This document shows positions 37,348-45,976 of a stretch of 54,368 bases of DNA, piece after piece. The notes under the pieces are model-generated. The model worked only from the letters and a program-made list of their open reading frames with translations, made no database searches and had not been told where the DNA came from. The stretch is taken from contig WOZK01000036.1 of assembly GCA_011620275.1 (NCBI GenBank), forward strand, positions 1 to 54,368. Direction: 5' to 3'. The translations under genes and the position numbers were made by a program. The stretch comes from Candidatus Omnitrophota bacterium (GTDB taxonomy: Bacteria; Omnitrophota; Gorgyraeia; Gygaellales; Profunditerraquicolaceae). Within the stretch, counting starts at the first letter, position 1. Each line of letters opens with the position of its first letter.

Positions 37348-40038
37348 ATGGTTCTTATGAAAAAGAACCTTTGGAAATTCTCTAATAAAGAAGGCGACTT
37401 CGTATCCAGAACCGCGAACAGGATAAGAACCCTTTATTTACCGCTGTGCAACGGGTTTCCCTTAATGTCCTCTATAACCCCGGACCTGCACGGTGACATA
37501 AAAACAGACTTTAACTCTTTTCTGCTTGAACCGGTTTCGCGGCATTCCCTGATAGACTCAAAAGCAAGCAGGAATTTCTGGATCTATCTGAACAGCCGTT
37601 CGATATGGTCGGCAGCCGGAGTTTCCCGCGGCCTGCCGCCTCCGGAACAAGATAAGTATTCTTTCGAGGCCGGCATGTTCTGGCAAAAAACGACCCGCTG
37701 TAATGAGCGCATCGGGCTAAAAGCCGAGATAACCTCTTTTGTCCCCGCGGGAGGAGAACCGGTGGAGATAATGCTGGTGGACATCACCAACATCTCTTCC
37801 CGCTCCGTGGAGTTTATCCCGACGGCCGCCGTTCCGCTCTACGCGCGTTCGGCCGCCAATCTGCACGACCACCGCCAAGTGACTTCGCTGCTCGTGCGCG
37901 TAAAAGAATCCCCGAACGGGATAACAGTAGTTCCGACGCTAATCTTCAACGAATCCGGGCACGCCAGAAATACCGTTTCTTATTTCGTTCTCGGGAGGGA
38001 CGACCGCGCAAAAGGGCCCGAATATATATACGCTACGCAGGAAGAGTTCACCGGAGAGGATTCCGATCTGGAGGCGCCGGCCGCCGTATTCAAGAACATC
38101 CTGCCGGATAAGAAACGTTCCACGCAGGGCAAAGAGCCCATGGCCGGGCTGCGTTTCCACTCCAGGCGCCTTAAGAAAAACGAACGCTGTTCATTCATAG
38201 TGATCCTGGGCATCTCGCCTCAGGGAACGCCCGGGCCTGAAGAACTTTTCTCCCGCTTCGACACGAGAGAAAAAGTAAATCTTTCACTGGAAGCCACGAA
38301 AAGATTCTGGTGCGCCAAAAGCGGACGCGTTTCGGTCGAGACCTCCGACGCCGACTTCGATCGCTGGTTCCGCTGGGTCGGCGTACAGCCTGTTTTAAGA
38401 AAGATCTTCGGCTGCTCTTTTCTTCCCGATTTCGATTACGGAAAAGGCGGGCGGGGCTGGCGCGATCTCTGGCAGGACTGTCTCTCGCTTATTCTGCTGG
38501 ATGACCCCGGAGAAGTCCGCAGCCTGCTGATCAACAATTTTTCCGGAGTGCGCATAGACGGCTCTAACGCCACCATTATAGGACAGCGCCCAGGTGAATT
38601 TCTTGCGGACAGGAACAGCATCAGTCGTATCTGGATGGATCACGGTATCTGGCCTCTTATCACTGTTTTACTCTATTTAAACCAGACCGCGGATATCGGG
38701 ATACTTCTGGAAGAGAGCTCTTATTTCCGCGACCATCTGCTTTCACGCAATAAAGAAAGGGACCCGGCCTGGCGGGAAGAGAAAGGCAGACAGCTCACCG
38801 CTAAAGACGGGACCGTCTACAAGGGCACACTGCTCGAACACATCCTGGTGGAGAACCTGGTGCAGTTCTTCAATGTCGGTCCGCACAACCACATACGCCT
38901 CGAGAACGCCGATTGGAACGACGGACTGGACATGGCGGCGGAACACGGGGAAAGTGTTGCCTTCAGCGCGCTTTACGCGCAAAACCTGGAAGACATCTGC
39001 TCCATCCTCGAGTGCATCGGCGCCGCGAAAATAAACGTATTCAGGGAGCTTTTATTGCTCATAGATATGCCGGGAGCGCCGGCGACCGACTATTCTACGC
39101 CTCGGGCGCGAACGGAGAAACTGAACGCCTATTTCGCCTCGGTGCGCGGCGGCATAGACGGCGCGAAGGTAGAGCTTGGCGTAAAAGAGATCATCGCCGA
39201 CCTGCGGGCGAAAACCGCGGCTATCGCAGGACAGATACAAAAGACCGAGTGGCTCGAAGAGGGCTTCTTCAACGGTTATTACGACAATCTGAAAAACCGG
39301 GTGGAAGGCAAGGTAAACGGAAAGATCAGAATGACCCTCACCGGCCAGGTGTTCCAGGTTATGTCGGGGATCGCTTCCCGGGAACAGGTGAACTCTATTT
39401 TTCAAAACGCTTGTAAACACCTGAAAGAACCTTCGCTCGGCGGTTTCAGGTTGAATACCGACTTCGGCGAAGAACAGCTCTCTTTAGGCAGGGCCTTTTC
39501 TTTCTCATACGGCGATAAGGAAAACGGGGCTTTTTTCAATCATATGTCGGTGATGTTCGCTTACGCGTTATACAGCCGGGGATTCGCCCGGGAAGGCCAC
39601 GAAGTTTTGTCCTCCATACACCGCATGGCGTTGGATACGGCGGTAAGCAAAATTTACCCGTGCCTTCCGGAGTATTTTAACGGCGAAGGACGCGGGATGT
39701 ATAGTTATCTTACCGGTTCGGCGAGCTGGTTCGTTTTCACTTATTTGACGCAAGTGTTCGGCGTCAAAGGAGATTTCGGAGACCTGCGGATAGAACCGAA
39801 ACTGATGAAAGAACAATTCGGCGCCGCAAAGAAAGCCGCCATATCTGCTTCCTTCGCCGGGAAGAAACTGCGGGTTGAGTTTTTTAATCCCGGCCTGAAG
39901 AATTACGGAGAATACGCAATTATAAAAGCCTCGCTTAACGGCGGTGAGCTTCCCTTCCCTTCCCCCTCCGCAAGCCTGCGCGTAAACAGGACGCATCTCT
40001 CTTCACAGGATAATCTTATCGAGATACATTTGGGATAA
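37348..40038 (+). CDS. GH94-like glycoside phosphorylase
   Basis: This 896-residue protein has the layout of GH94 (cellobiose, chitobiose or cellobionic acid phosphorylase, and the end of cyclic beta-glucan synthases). A beta-sandwich N-terminal domain spans about residues 1-330. An (alpha/alpha)6 barrel follows, with RGWRDLWQD near 370, MDHGIWPL near 430, ADWNDGLD at 521-528 and YLTGSASWFV near 790. The general acid in GH94 is the Asp of the DWND motif, here about Asp525. It would split a beta-glucoside with phosphate, saving ATP. Met1 and Met4 both lack a clear ribosome site. It is the only plus-strand gene here. The sugar specificity is unknown. Confidence 0.82.
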   Translation: MVLMKKNLWKFSNKEGDFVSRTANRIRTLYLPLCNGFPLMSSITPDLHGDIKTDFNSFLLEPVSRHSLIDSKASRNFWIYLNSRSIWSAAGVSRGLPPPEQDKYSFEAGMFWQKTTRCNERIGLKAEITSFVPAGGEPVEIMLVDITNISSRSVEFIPTAAVPLYARSAANLHDHRQVTSLLVRVKESPNGITVVPTLIFNESGHARNTVSYFVLGRDDRAKGPEYIYATQEEFTGEDSDLEAPAAVFKNILPDKKRSTQGKEPMAGLRFHSRRLKKNERCSFIVILGISPQGTPGPEELFSRFDTREKVNLSLEATKRFWCAKSGRVSVETSDADFDRWFRWVGVQPVLRKIFGCSFLPDFDYGKGGRGWRDLWQDCLSLILLDDPGEVRSLLINNFSGVRIDGSNATIIGQRPGEFLADRNSISRIWMDHGIWPLITVLLYLNQTADIGILLEESSYFRDHLLSRNKERDPAWREEKGRQLTAKDGTVYKGTLLEHILVENLVQFFNVGPHNHIRLENADWNDGLDMAAEHGESVAFSALYAQNLEDICSILECIGAAKINVFRELLLLIDMPGAPATDYSTPRARTEKLNAYFASVRGGIDGAKVELGVKEIIADLRAKTAAIAGQIQKTEWLEEGFFNGYYDNLKNRVEGKVNGKIRMTLTGQVFQVMSGIASREQVNSIFQNACKHLKEPSLGGFRLNTDFGEEQLSLGRAFSFSYGDKENGAFFNHMSVMFAYALYSRGFAREGHEVLSSIHRMALDTAVSKIYPCLPEYFNGEGRGMYSYLTGSASWFVFTYLTQVFGVKGDFGDLRIEPKLMKEQFGAAKKAAISASFAGKKLRVEFFNPGLKNYGEYAIIKASLNGGELPFPSPSASLRVNRTHLSSQDNLIEIHLG

Positions 40039-40215
40039 TCCGGAAAAACCGAAGCACGAAAGATGATTGGAGAAGGACGAAAAGACACCTATCGTATTCC
40101 ATCCTTTATTTGCAAATATGATGCTATAGGGATCTGCGGGAATTCAAGCACAGAGAGGAAAAACTGAACAGGAACCTGCTTTTACGTCCTTCGTGCCTCA
40201 TCCTTCTATATTTTA

Positions 40216-40548
40216 TCAGGCGGAAACCGCGGGCGCTGCGGAAAGAGTGATCTTCAACGAATGCATAAAATAGATCAGGAATAGTTTGCCTTTTATGACC
40301 ACGAACATACCGCCTTTGATGCGGCAGAAGAACTTCTCCGTATGCTCCCTGGTATCTTTGATTTTAAGAATATATAAATATGACCTGGGCTTATTCTCAA
40401 GCTGGCCTCCGGATATTTCTTTAGCCATATAGACGAAATGACGGCTTACGATACTGTGAATACCTTCCTTGTCGGCAACTTCGGTAGTCGCAAGTATTTT
40501 GCGCCTTTTAAGCGGTGAAAAGATATTCTTGAAGACGATGTCTCTCAT
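40216..40548 (-). CDS. Small protein, unknown
   Basis: I do not recognise this protein of about 110 residues. The start at 40548 (MRDIVFKNIFSPLKRRK) has a GGAG site 9 bases upstream; an earlier in-frame Met would lie inside the structured leader. It is basic, with beta-like alternation (YLYILKIKDTREHTEKFFCR) and a hydrophobic end segment (MFVVIKGKLFLIYFMHSLKI) that could be a strand pair or a weak membrane segment. It has a near-consensus promoter and a long folded leader, so it is expressed and probably tightly controlled. It converges with the GH94-like gene. The gap 40039-40215 holds degenerate GCACGAA repeats. Confidence 0.6.
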   Translation of the reverse strand: MRDIVFKNIFSPLKRRKILATTEVADKEGIHSIVSRHFVYMAKEISGGQLENKPRSYLYILKIKDTREHTEKFFCRIKGGMFVVIKGKLFLIYFMHSLKITLSAAPAVSA

Positions 40549-40560
40549 AACGGCGCTCCG

Positions 40561-40658
40561 TAGAAAAATCAGCCGGGATGCGCATAAAGGGATCATTAAG
40601 ATTTTTTCCCCGGCATCCCGGCGTTATCCCCTTGACCTTTGTGGCTGGCGGGGAAAAA
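40561..40658 (-). promoter_or_regulatory. Structured leader RNA, possible pseudoknot or riboswitch
   Basis: On the minus strand four segments occur in the order a, b, a', b': TTTTTCCCCG (40649-40658), GCCGGGATGC (40613-40622), CGGGGAAAAA (40603-40612), GCATCCCGGC (40572-40581). a pairs with a' (10 bp) and b with b' (10 bp), which gives an H-type pseudoknot or two competing hairpins. The b-b' hairpin is followed by TGATTTTTCT, a terminator-like tail. The loop CCACAAAGGTCAAGGGGATA lies between a and b. It matches no riboswitch class I can recall. Confidence 0.6.
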
Positions 40659-40725
40659 CAATTAATAATACTTTTTTAAAACGTTTGTTTTCTGGGTAAA
40701 AAGTTTACTCCTTTGTTGTTAATAA

Positions 40726-40755
40726 ATTATAACACGCACTCTCTGTTCATTTCAA
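40726..40755 (-). promoter_or_regulatory. Near-consensus sigma70-type promoter
   Basis: The -35 box is TTGAAA (40750-40755) and the -10 box is a perfect TATAAT (40726-40731), with an 18-base spacer. The transcript would start near 40719 and carry about 170 bases of leader before the small unknown gene. This is the best promoter in the window. Confidence 0.8.
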
Positions 40756-40911
40756 GATGTAAAACGGCCCGGCGGGAAAACGTTTTCTTTAATCAGGATT
40801 TCATTATAACTTGGTGGGAATACTTGGGATTTGCGCGTGTAATAGTTTTATTAGCGGTATGCTTTGTAAAAATAGCGGGCTTCTTCGATAAACTTTAAGG
40901 TGCAACCACAT

Positions 40912-40935
40912 AATTAAGTATTGTGTCCCCGGAAT
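40912..40935 (-). repeat. TTCCGGGGACAC-type dispersed motif, third copy
   Basis: On the minus strand this reads ATTCCGGGGACACAATACTT followed by AATT. It matches the openings of the composite repeats at 29224 and 34933. It lies directly after the plsY stop codon. This motif is common next to RAYT-type transposases in many uncultured genomes. Confidence 0.75.
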
Positions 40936-41562
40936 CTAAAATATTCTTTTCTCCTGGCCTTTGAGGAAACGGACGATATTACTCCTGTGCCGAAGGACCC
41001 CGAGAAGCCCGAAGATACCCCCTGCCGCTATCCAGAATACCGGGAACCCGAAAACAGCGAGATAGACCGGCAGGAGTATTCCGGCGCAGACGGACGCTAT
41101 GGAGACTATCCTTGTCAACGCAAATACCGCAGACCATGTGAGCACGACCAACCCGAGTATAAATCCCAGTCCCGGTATGCGCAACGCCAACCCGATCAAT
41201 ACCCCCAGAGTCGTGGCTACACCCTTGCCACCCTTGAAACCGAGAAAAACCGGCCAGTTATGCCCGGCTACCGCGGCTATACCACAGCCCACGCTGAGCA
41301 ATACTGCCGGGAACTCCTGGTTAGAGCGCCCGATTATGAAATCTCCGACAGCCGCAACAGCCAGCGTCCCTTTCAAGATGTCGATCAGCAAAACGGTTAT
41401 TCCCGGACCTTTACCGAGCACGCGCAGGGCGTTGGTTGCCCCCACGTTGCCTGAACCCAGTTTACGAATATCCTCGCCTTTAAGCAGATATCCGGCCAGA
41501 TAAGCGGTAGGAAAAGAACCCAGCAAGTAACTAAATATTATCCCTGTAATTATCACCGCCAT
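40936..41562 (-). CDS. plsY: Acyl-phosphate:glycerol-3-phosphate acyltransferase
   Basis: PlsY (208 residues, normal length) moves an acyl group from acyl-phosphate to glycerol-3-phosphate, the first step of phospholipid synthesis, in the inner membrane. The opening YLLGSFPTAYLAGYL and the motif GSGNVGATNALRVLG (residues 36-50) are diagnostic. KGGKGVATTLGVLIGL near residue 105 and the last loop RHRSNIVRFL near 195 are also present. Five or so membrane helices are visible. It overlaps pgsA by 32 bases and follows it, so two phospholipid enzymes are co-transcribed. PlsX, which makes the acyl-phosphate, is not in the window. Confidence 0.95.
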   Translation of the reverse strand: MAVIITGIIFSYLLGSFPTAYLAGYLLKGEDIRKLGSGNVGATNALRVLGKGPGITVLLIDILKGTLAVAAVGDFIIGRSNQEFPAVLLSVGCGIAAVAGHNWPVFLGFKGGKGVATTLGVLIGLALRIPGLGFILGLVVLTWSAVFALTRIVSIASVCAGILLPVYLAVFGFPVFWIAAGGIFGLLGVLRHRSNIVRFLKGQEKRIF

Positions 41563-42103
41563 AAAGGATCTTCAGACCTTTCTTGATATAAAGCAGCCCC
41601 GATATAACGGTCAACCCCGCTGCCGCCCACCAGAGGAACCGCGACATCTTTTGAAGTTGCAGTAATACCGAAATGACCGATAACATCTGCGCGATGGTGG
41701 TGTATTTTCCCCATTTGCTGGGTATTATCTCGATACGCTGGCGCACCATGTATATTACTACCGTACCGAGGACTATTATGACGTCCCGGCTCAGCACTAT
41801 AAGCACGACCCAAAAAGGGAACTTAAGCGCCAGCTTGACCCCGGTGGAATCGCTCAACAGGATGAAGGCGCTCATAAGCAAGAGCTTGTCGCCTATCGGA
41901 TCCAGCACCAGTCCGGCCTTGGATTTCTGCCCGGATTTCCTGGCTATGTAACCGTCCACGGCGTCGGATATACCGGCCAGGCAGAAAATCGCGAGCGCCG
42001 CCAGACGCAGATAACCGCAGCTGGGGGTGTAATATATCAGCGCGGCGATGAAAAACGGCACGCTGAGGATACGAAACGTGGATATCTTGTTCGCGAAGTT
42101 CAT
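41531..42103 (-). CDS. pgsA: CDP-diacylglycerol-glycerol-3-phosphate phosphatidyltransferase
   Basis: The start at 42103 (MNFANKISTFRI) overlaps lepB by four bases and gives a 190-residue protein of usual length. PgsA makes phosphatidylglycerol phosphate in the inner membrane. The CDP-alcohol transferase motif is complete: DAVDGYIARK, then G, then LDPIGDKLL (about residues 50-78), with all metal-binding Asp residues. Several membrane helices follow. Other CDP-alcohol enzymes (cardiolipin or phosphatidylserine synthases) share the motif, but length and the TxxR opening favour PgsA. It is co-transcribed with plsY. Confidence 0.9.
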   Translation of the reverse strand: MNFANKISTFRILSVPFFIAALIYYTPSCGYLRLAALAIFCLAGISDAVDGYIARKSGQKSKAGLVLDPIGDKLLLMSAFILLSDSTGVKLALKFPFWVVLIVLSRDVIIVLGTVVIYMVRQRIEIIPSKWGKYTTIAQMLSVISVLLQLQKMSRFLWWAAAGLTVISGLLYIKKGLKILYGGDNYRDNI

Positions 42104-42690
42104 TGTATGACTCTCAGCCTCTGGGGCGGCCAATATATGAAGACCGCCTTACCCAGCAGGTTCTCCTGCGGCACGAAACCCCAGTAACGGCTGTCCTGAG
42201 AAGAAGCGGAATTATCCCCAAGGACGAAATACTGCCCCTGCGGAACGGTTATCTTGTCCGCCTCCCTGCCGTATTCGCCCCGGTTATAATAATACCTTCC
42301 GCCGAACCCTCCGTCCAGAAGAGGCTGTCCGTTTACGAATATGGTCCCGTTCTTTATCTCTACAGTGTCACCACCGCAAGCTACCAGACGTTTGATGAAA
42401 TCTTTCTTGGGGTCCTCGGGATAGATGAAAACCACCACGTCCCCGGCAACAGGCTTACGCAAAGCCGGCAGTCTTAAGGGCAAAAACGGCACCTTAGCCC
42501 CGTAAATGAATTTATTGACCAGTATAACGTCTCCTTCCATTAGAGTGGTCCTCATCGAGCCTGTCGGGATACGAAAGGCCTGCACCACGAACGTCCTGAT
42601 AAACATGGCCAGGACGAGTGCTATCAAAATGGACTCAACCCACTCCCGGAAGACTTTTTTGCCTGTGGTCTTATTCGCATCTTTCTTCAT
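42100..42690 (-). CDS. lepB: Signal peptidase I
   Basis: The start at 42690 (MKKDANKTT) has a GGAGGTG ribosome site and overlaps lepA by four bases. The longer frame through the lepA gene is not used. The 196-residue protein removes signal peptides on the outer side of the inner membrane. One N-terminal membrane helix (about 16-37) is followed by PTGSMRTTL with catalytic Ser45, GDVILVNK, and the Lys box KKDFIKRLVACGGD (about Lys100). GDNSASSQDSRYWGFV near 160 is the family's box E. It would process the many exported proteins seen in this window. Confidence 0.95.
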   Translation of the reverse strand: MKKDANKTTGKKVFREWVESILIALVLAMFIRTFVVQAFRIPTGSMRTTLMEGDVILVNKFIYGAKVPFLPLRLPALRKPVAGDVVVFIYPEDPKKDFIKRLVACGGDTVEIKNGTIFVNGQPLLDGGFGGRYYYNRGEYGREADKITVPQGQYFVLGDNSASSQDSRYWGFVPQENLLGKAVFIYWPPQRLRVIQ

Positions 42691-44483
42691 ATCTTCAACA
42701 CCTCCCAGAAAGCCTCCTGCGGGATCTCCACTCTCCCGAACTGCTTCAGGCGTTTCTTCCCTTCTTTCTGCGCCTCCCAGAGTTTCCTCTTGCGGGTAAT
42801 GTCGCCGCCGGAGCACCGGCTGGTCACGTGTTTACCTGCCGCCCTGACTTTTTCCGAAGCCAGTATCTGACCGCCTATCGCGGCCTGGATCGAAACCTCG
42901 AACACCTGCCTGGGAATGACGTCCTTAAGTTTGGATACAAGGGCGCGCGCCCTGCTCATCGCCTTCTCCTTGTGCATCAGGCAGGAGAACGCGTCGCAAA
43001 TCGTGCCGTTTATCAATATATCAAGCTTCACCAGCTTGGTAGGCATGTAATCCTCGAATTCATAATCGAGCGATCCGTATCCGCGGGTGAGCGATTTCAC
43101 TTTATCGTAGAAATCCACGATTATCTCCGACAAAGGCATATAAAAAACCACTTTCATCCTGTCCTCGCCGTAATATTCTGTGGATTCAAAGATCCCCCTG
43201 CGCGCTTTGGCGAGTTCGCAGACGGAATCTATCGTGTCTACCGGGACGATCATCAACAGCTTTACGTACGGCTCGAACGCTTCCTCTACGTCCTGCGCGG
43301 AGGGCAGCTTGGCCGGTGTATCCACTTCTACCGTCGTTCCGTCCGGCAGTTTGACGCGGTATACGACGTTAGGAACAGTAAGTATCAGGTTAAGGTTATA
43401 TTCCCTCTCCAGCCGTTCCTGCACGATCTCCATATGAAGCAGCCCCAGGAAGCCGCAGCGAAAACCGGTCCCGAAAGATTGTGAGTTCTCCGGTTCGAAC
43501 ATGAAGGATGCGTCGGTAAGCTTAAGCTTATCCATGGCGTCCCTCAAATAAGTGTAGTCCCCCGGGTTCACAGGATATATACCGCAAAAAACCAGCGATT
43601 TCGGCACGCGGTAGCCGGGAAGAACGGAAGAACAGGGGTTCTTCATATCCGTAATAGTGTCCCCGATCACAATCTCCCTGGGGTCTCTGATATTGCAGAT
43701 GAAATACCCCACTTCTCCGCAGGAAAGCGCTTCTGCGGGGCAGTATTTCAAATTCTTGAAGACGCCCATCTCCTCTATTTTATATACTTTTCCTGAATGC
43801 ATTAATTTAAGCTGCGCGCGGGAATCCAGGGAACCGTCGAATATCCTGGCAAACATCACTACTCCCCGGTAAGAATCGAATCTGCTGTCGAAAACCAACG
43901 CCTTCGCGGGATTTCCGGCTTCTCCTCCGGGAAGAGGGACCAGCTCGATCACCTTTTCAAGGAGATCGGCCACACCCCTGCCTTCCTTGGCGGAGCAAAG
44001 CACTATCTCCTCCTCTTCGAAACCGAAAACGCTGTTTATCTGCCTGATCACCCTCGGCACGTCTGAAGACACAAGGTCGATCTTGTTGATGACCGGAATA
44101 ATCTTTAATCCGTTCTCTTTAGCCAGGTAATAATTGGCCACCGTCTGCGCCTCCACCCCCTGCCCTGCGTCTATGAGCAAGACAGCGCCTTCACATGCCG
44201 CGAGAGACTTAGAGACCTCGTAGCTGAAATCTACGTGCCCCGGGGTATCAATCAGATTGAATGTGTATTCCTTCCCGTCCCGGCTGCGGTAAGAGAGCCT
44301 GACCATGGAAGCCTTGATGGTGATACCTCTCTCCCGTTCAAGGTCCATATCGTCCAGGAGCTGGTCCCGCCGGTTGCGCATGTCCACCGCCCCGGTAAGT
44401 TCCAGTATCCTGTCGGCCAGGGTGGATTTACCGTGGTCTATATGCGCTATTATGGAAAAATTGCGTATCAGGCTCTTATCCAT
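42687..44483 (-). CDS. lepA: Elongation factor 4 (back-translocating GTPase)
   Basis: This 598-residue GTPase is full length. The G1 motif is AHIDHGKSTLAD (residues 13-24), G3 is DTPGHVDF, and G4 is NKID. Domains II, III and V follow, with the LepA-specific C-terminal domain ending in GKHVTSRCSGGDITRKRKL. LepA binds ribosomes and helps initiation or back-translocation under stress. The lepA-lepB pair is common in bacteria. It overlaps cmk by eight bases upstream. Nothing odd was noticed. Confidence 0.97.
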   Translation of the reverse strand: MDKSLIRNFSIIAHIDHGKSTLADRILELTGAVDMRNRRDQLLDDMDLERERGITIKASMVRLSYRSRDGKEYTFNLIDTPGHVDFSYEVSKSLAACEGAVLLIDAGQGVEAQTVANYYLAKENGLKIIPVINKIDLVSSDVPRVIRQINSVFGFEEEEIVLCSAKEGRGVADLLEKVIELVPLPGGEAGNPAKALVFDSRFDSYRGVVMFARIFDGSLDSRAQLKLMHSGKVYKIEEMGVFKNLKYCPAEALSCGEVGYFICNIRDPREIVIGDTITDMKNPCSSVLPGYRVPKSLVFCGIYPVNPGDYTYLRDAMDKLKLTDASFMFEPENSQSFGTGFRCGFLGLLHMEIVQERLEREYNLNLILTVPNVVYRVKLPDGTTVEVDTPAKLPSAQDVEEAFEPYVKLLMIVPVDTIDSVCELAKARRGIFESTEYYGEDRMKVVFYMPLSEIIVDFYDKVKSLTRGYGSLDYEFEDYMPTKLVKLDILINGTICDAFSCLMHKEKAMSRARALVSKLKDVIPRQVFEVSIQAAIGGQILASEKVRAAGKHVTSRCSGGDITRKRKLWEAQKEGKKRLKQFGRVEIPQEAFWEVLKI

Positions 44484-45147
44484 GCCGTTCCCTGTCTTTA
44501 ACCGCAGCGGACATCATCTCCACGACGTCCTCGATCCCTACGCCCGTTGTATCTATGTACACGGCGTCTTCTGCCCGGCGCAGCGGAGCGAATTCGCGCG
44601 TGGAATCTATATTGTCCCTGTTCCGCAGGTCGCGGGAGATATCTTCCATTCTCAACCCGGGATTGGAATCTTTCAACTCCAGATAACGCCTTTTGACCCT
44701 TTCATCGAAGTCCGCGTCGATATAGAACTTCACGTCGGCGCCGGGAAAAACATGCGTGCCGATATCCCTGCCGTCCAAGATGCTGTCCTTACGGCGGCCG
44801 AGTTCTCTTTGTATCCCAACCAGTATCTGCCTGACCTCTTTCACTTTTGCCAGGTCGGAAACCACCCTGGTAATGCGCGGCTGTCTGATTTCCGCGGAAA
44901 CATCCCTGCCGTCCAGGAGCACTGCCGGTGAAGAATCCGCGCCGTATTTGAGGTCTATCGCGGTTCCGGAGGCCATCTCCGCCAGAGATGCGGTATCGGA
45001 AAAATCAACGCCCTGTTCCAAAGCTTTCAATGTAAGAGCGCGGTACATCGCCCCCGTGTCAAGGTAAGTAAAACCCAGTTTCTTTGCCAGCCTTTTGGCC
45101 ACCGTACTCTTGCCGGCTCCCGCCGGACCATCCACCGCTATTATCAT
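44476..45147 (-). CDS. cmk: Cytidylate kinase
   Basis: This 223-residue enzyme phosphorylates CMP and dCMP with ATP. The P-loop is VDGPAGAGKSTVAKRLA (residues 4-20), followed by YLDTGAMYRALTL, the CMP-binding insert, DGRDIGTHVFPGADVKFY, and a lid helix RVKRRYLEL. The end has DTTGVGIEDVVE. Length is usual. It starts four bases after the tyrA stop. Its link with the aromatic amino acid genes is seen in other bacteria (aroA-cmk neighbourhoods), so the layout is ordinary. Confidence 0.96.
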   Translation of the reverse strand: MIIAVDGPAGAGKSTVAKRLAKKLGFTYLDTGAMYRALTLKALEQGVDFSDTASLAEMASGTAIDLKYGADSSPAVLLDGRDVSAEIRQPRITRVVSDLAKVKEVRQILVGIQRELGRRKDSILDGRDIGTHVFPGADVKFYIDADFDERVKRRYLELKDSNPGLRMEDISRDLRNRDNIDSTREFAPLRRAEDAVYIDTTGVGIEDVVEMMSAAVKDRERHG

Positions 45148-45151
45148 TCAT

Positions 45152-45976
45152 TCACTCCCGCTCAAGCATACGCCTCCGGAAAGACGCCCGCGAAAGAAAT
45201 CGTTCCAGTGCCGGGGCATCCCCCCGCGAGACCGCCGAACGTAATTCCCGTAGTCTGGTTTCGAACACACGCACGGCCTGCGCGACGTTACGCCTGTTGC
45301 TCATTATTATATCCGCCCATAGCCTGCTGTCGGAAGACGCGATGCGAGTGGTATCTTTAAGTCCGCCGGCGGAAAACCGGTAAAAAGCCTCCGGGACGGA
45401 ATCGATGAGAGAAAAAGCCACGGTATGCGGAAGATGGCTTACGTAAGACATGATCATATCGTGTTCGGAGGCAGACATGTACGCTACGCGGGAACCTATG
45501 CTGCGCCACAACGCGGCCGCCGCCGAAGCGGAGCGTCCGCGTCCGGTTATCACGCAGAGCGCGCCCATGAAAATACCGGGGTCGGCGCTTTCCGGACCCT
45601 TCTTCTCCGAACCGGCCAGAGGATGACAACCTGCATATCCGGGAAAATAACGGGAGAGTATCCTGCTTACCTCCACTTTAGTGCTGCAGACATCTATCAC
45701 CAGGCAATCCCTGCCTGCCAGTGAGGCCGTCTTGGCCGCGAGTGCTTTTACGGCTCCCGGAGGAACCGCAAAAACCAGCAGATCAGCCCCGGCTGCGGCG
45801 GACAACGAAGTGGACGCGCTGTCTATCAGGCCTTTTTTAAAAGCGGTATTGACCGTGGATCGCCGCCTGCTTATTCCGGTCACGGAGCGGGCAAGTTTAT
45901 TCTTTTTCAGCGCCGCGGCCAGCGAGCCGCCGATCAGTCCGACTCCTATAACCGCCGCCTTTCTGAATTGCGGCAT
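45152..45976 (-). CDS. tyrA: Prephenate dehydrogenase
   Basis: The start at 45976 ([11 protein letters not shown]) overlaps the upstream stop by one base (TAATG); the longer frame has no support. The 274-residue protein oxidises prephenate to 4-hydroxyphenylpyruvate for tyrosine, or arogenate to tyrosine. The NAD-binding motif is GVGLIGGSLAAALK (residues 10-23). CHPLAGSEKKGPESAD near 120 is the substrate region with the key His, and SHLPHTVAFSL near 180 follows. No chorismate mutase or ACT domain is fused. It follows the DAHP synthase directly, inside the Phe/Tyr cluster. Confidence 0.93.
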   Translation of the reverse strand: MPQFRKAAVIGVGLIGGSLAAALKKNKLARSVTGISRRRSTVNTAFKKGLIDSASTSLSAAAGADLLVFAVPPGAVKALAAKTASLAGRDCLVIDVCSTKVEVSRILSRYFPGYAGCHPLAGSEKKGPESADPGIFMGALCVITGRGRSASAAAALWRSIGSRVAYMSASEHDMIMSYVSHLPHTVAFSLIDSVPEAFYRFSAGGLKDTTRIASSDSRLWADIIMSNRRNVAQAVRVFETRLRELRSAVSRGDAPALERFLSRASFRRRMLERE

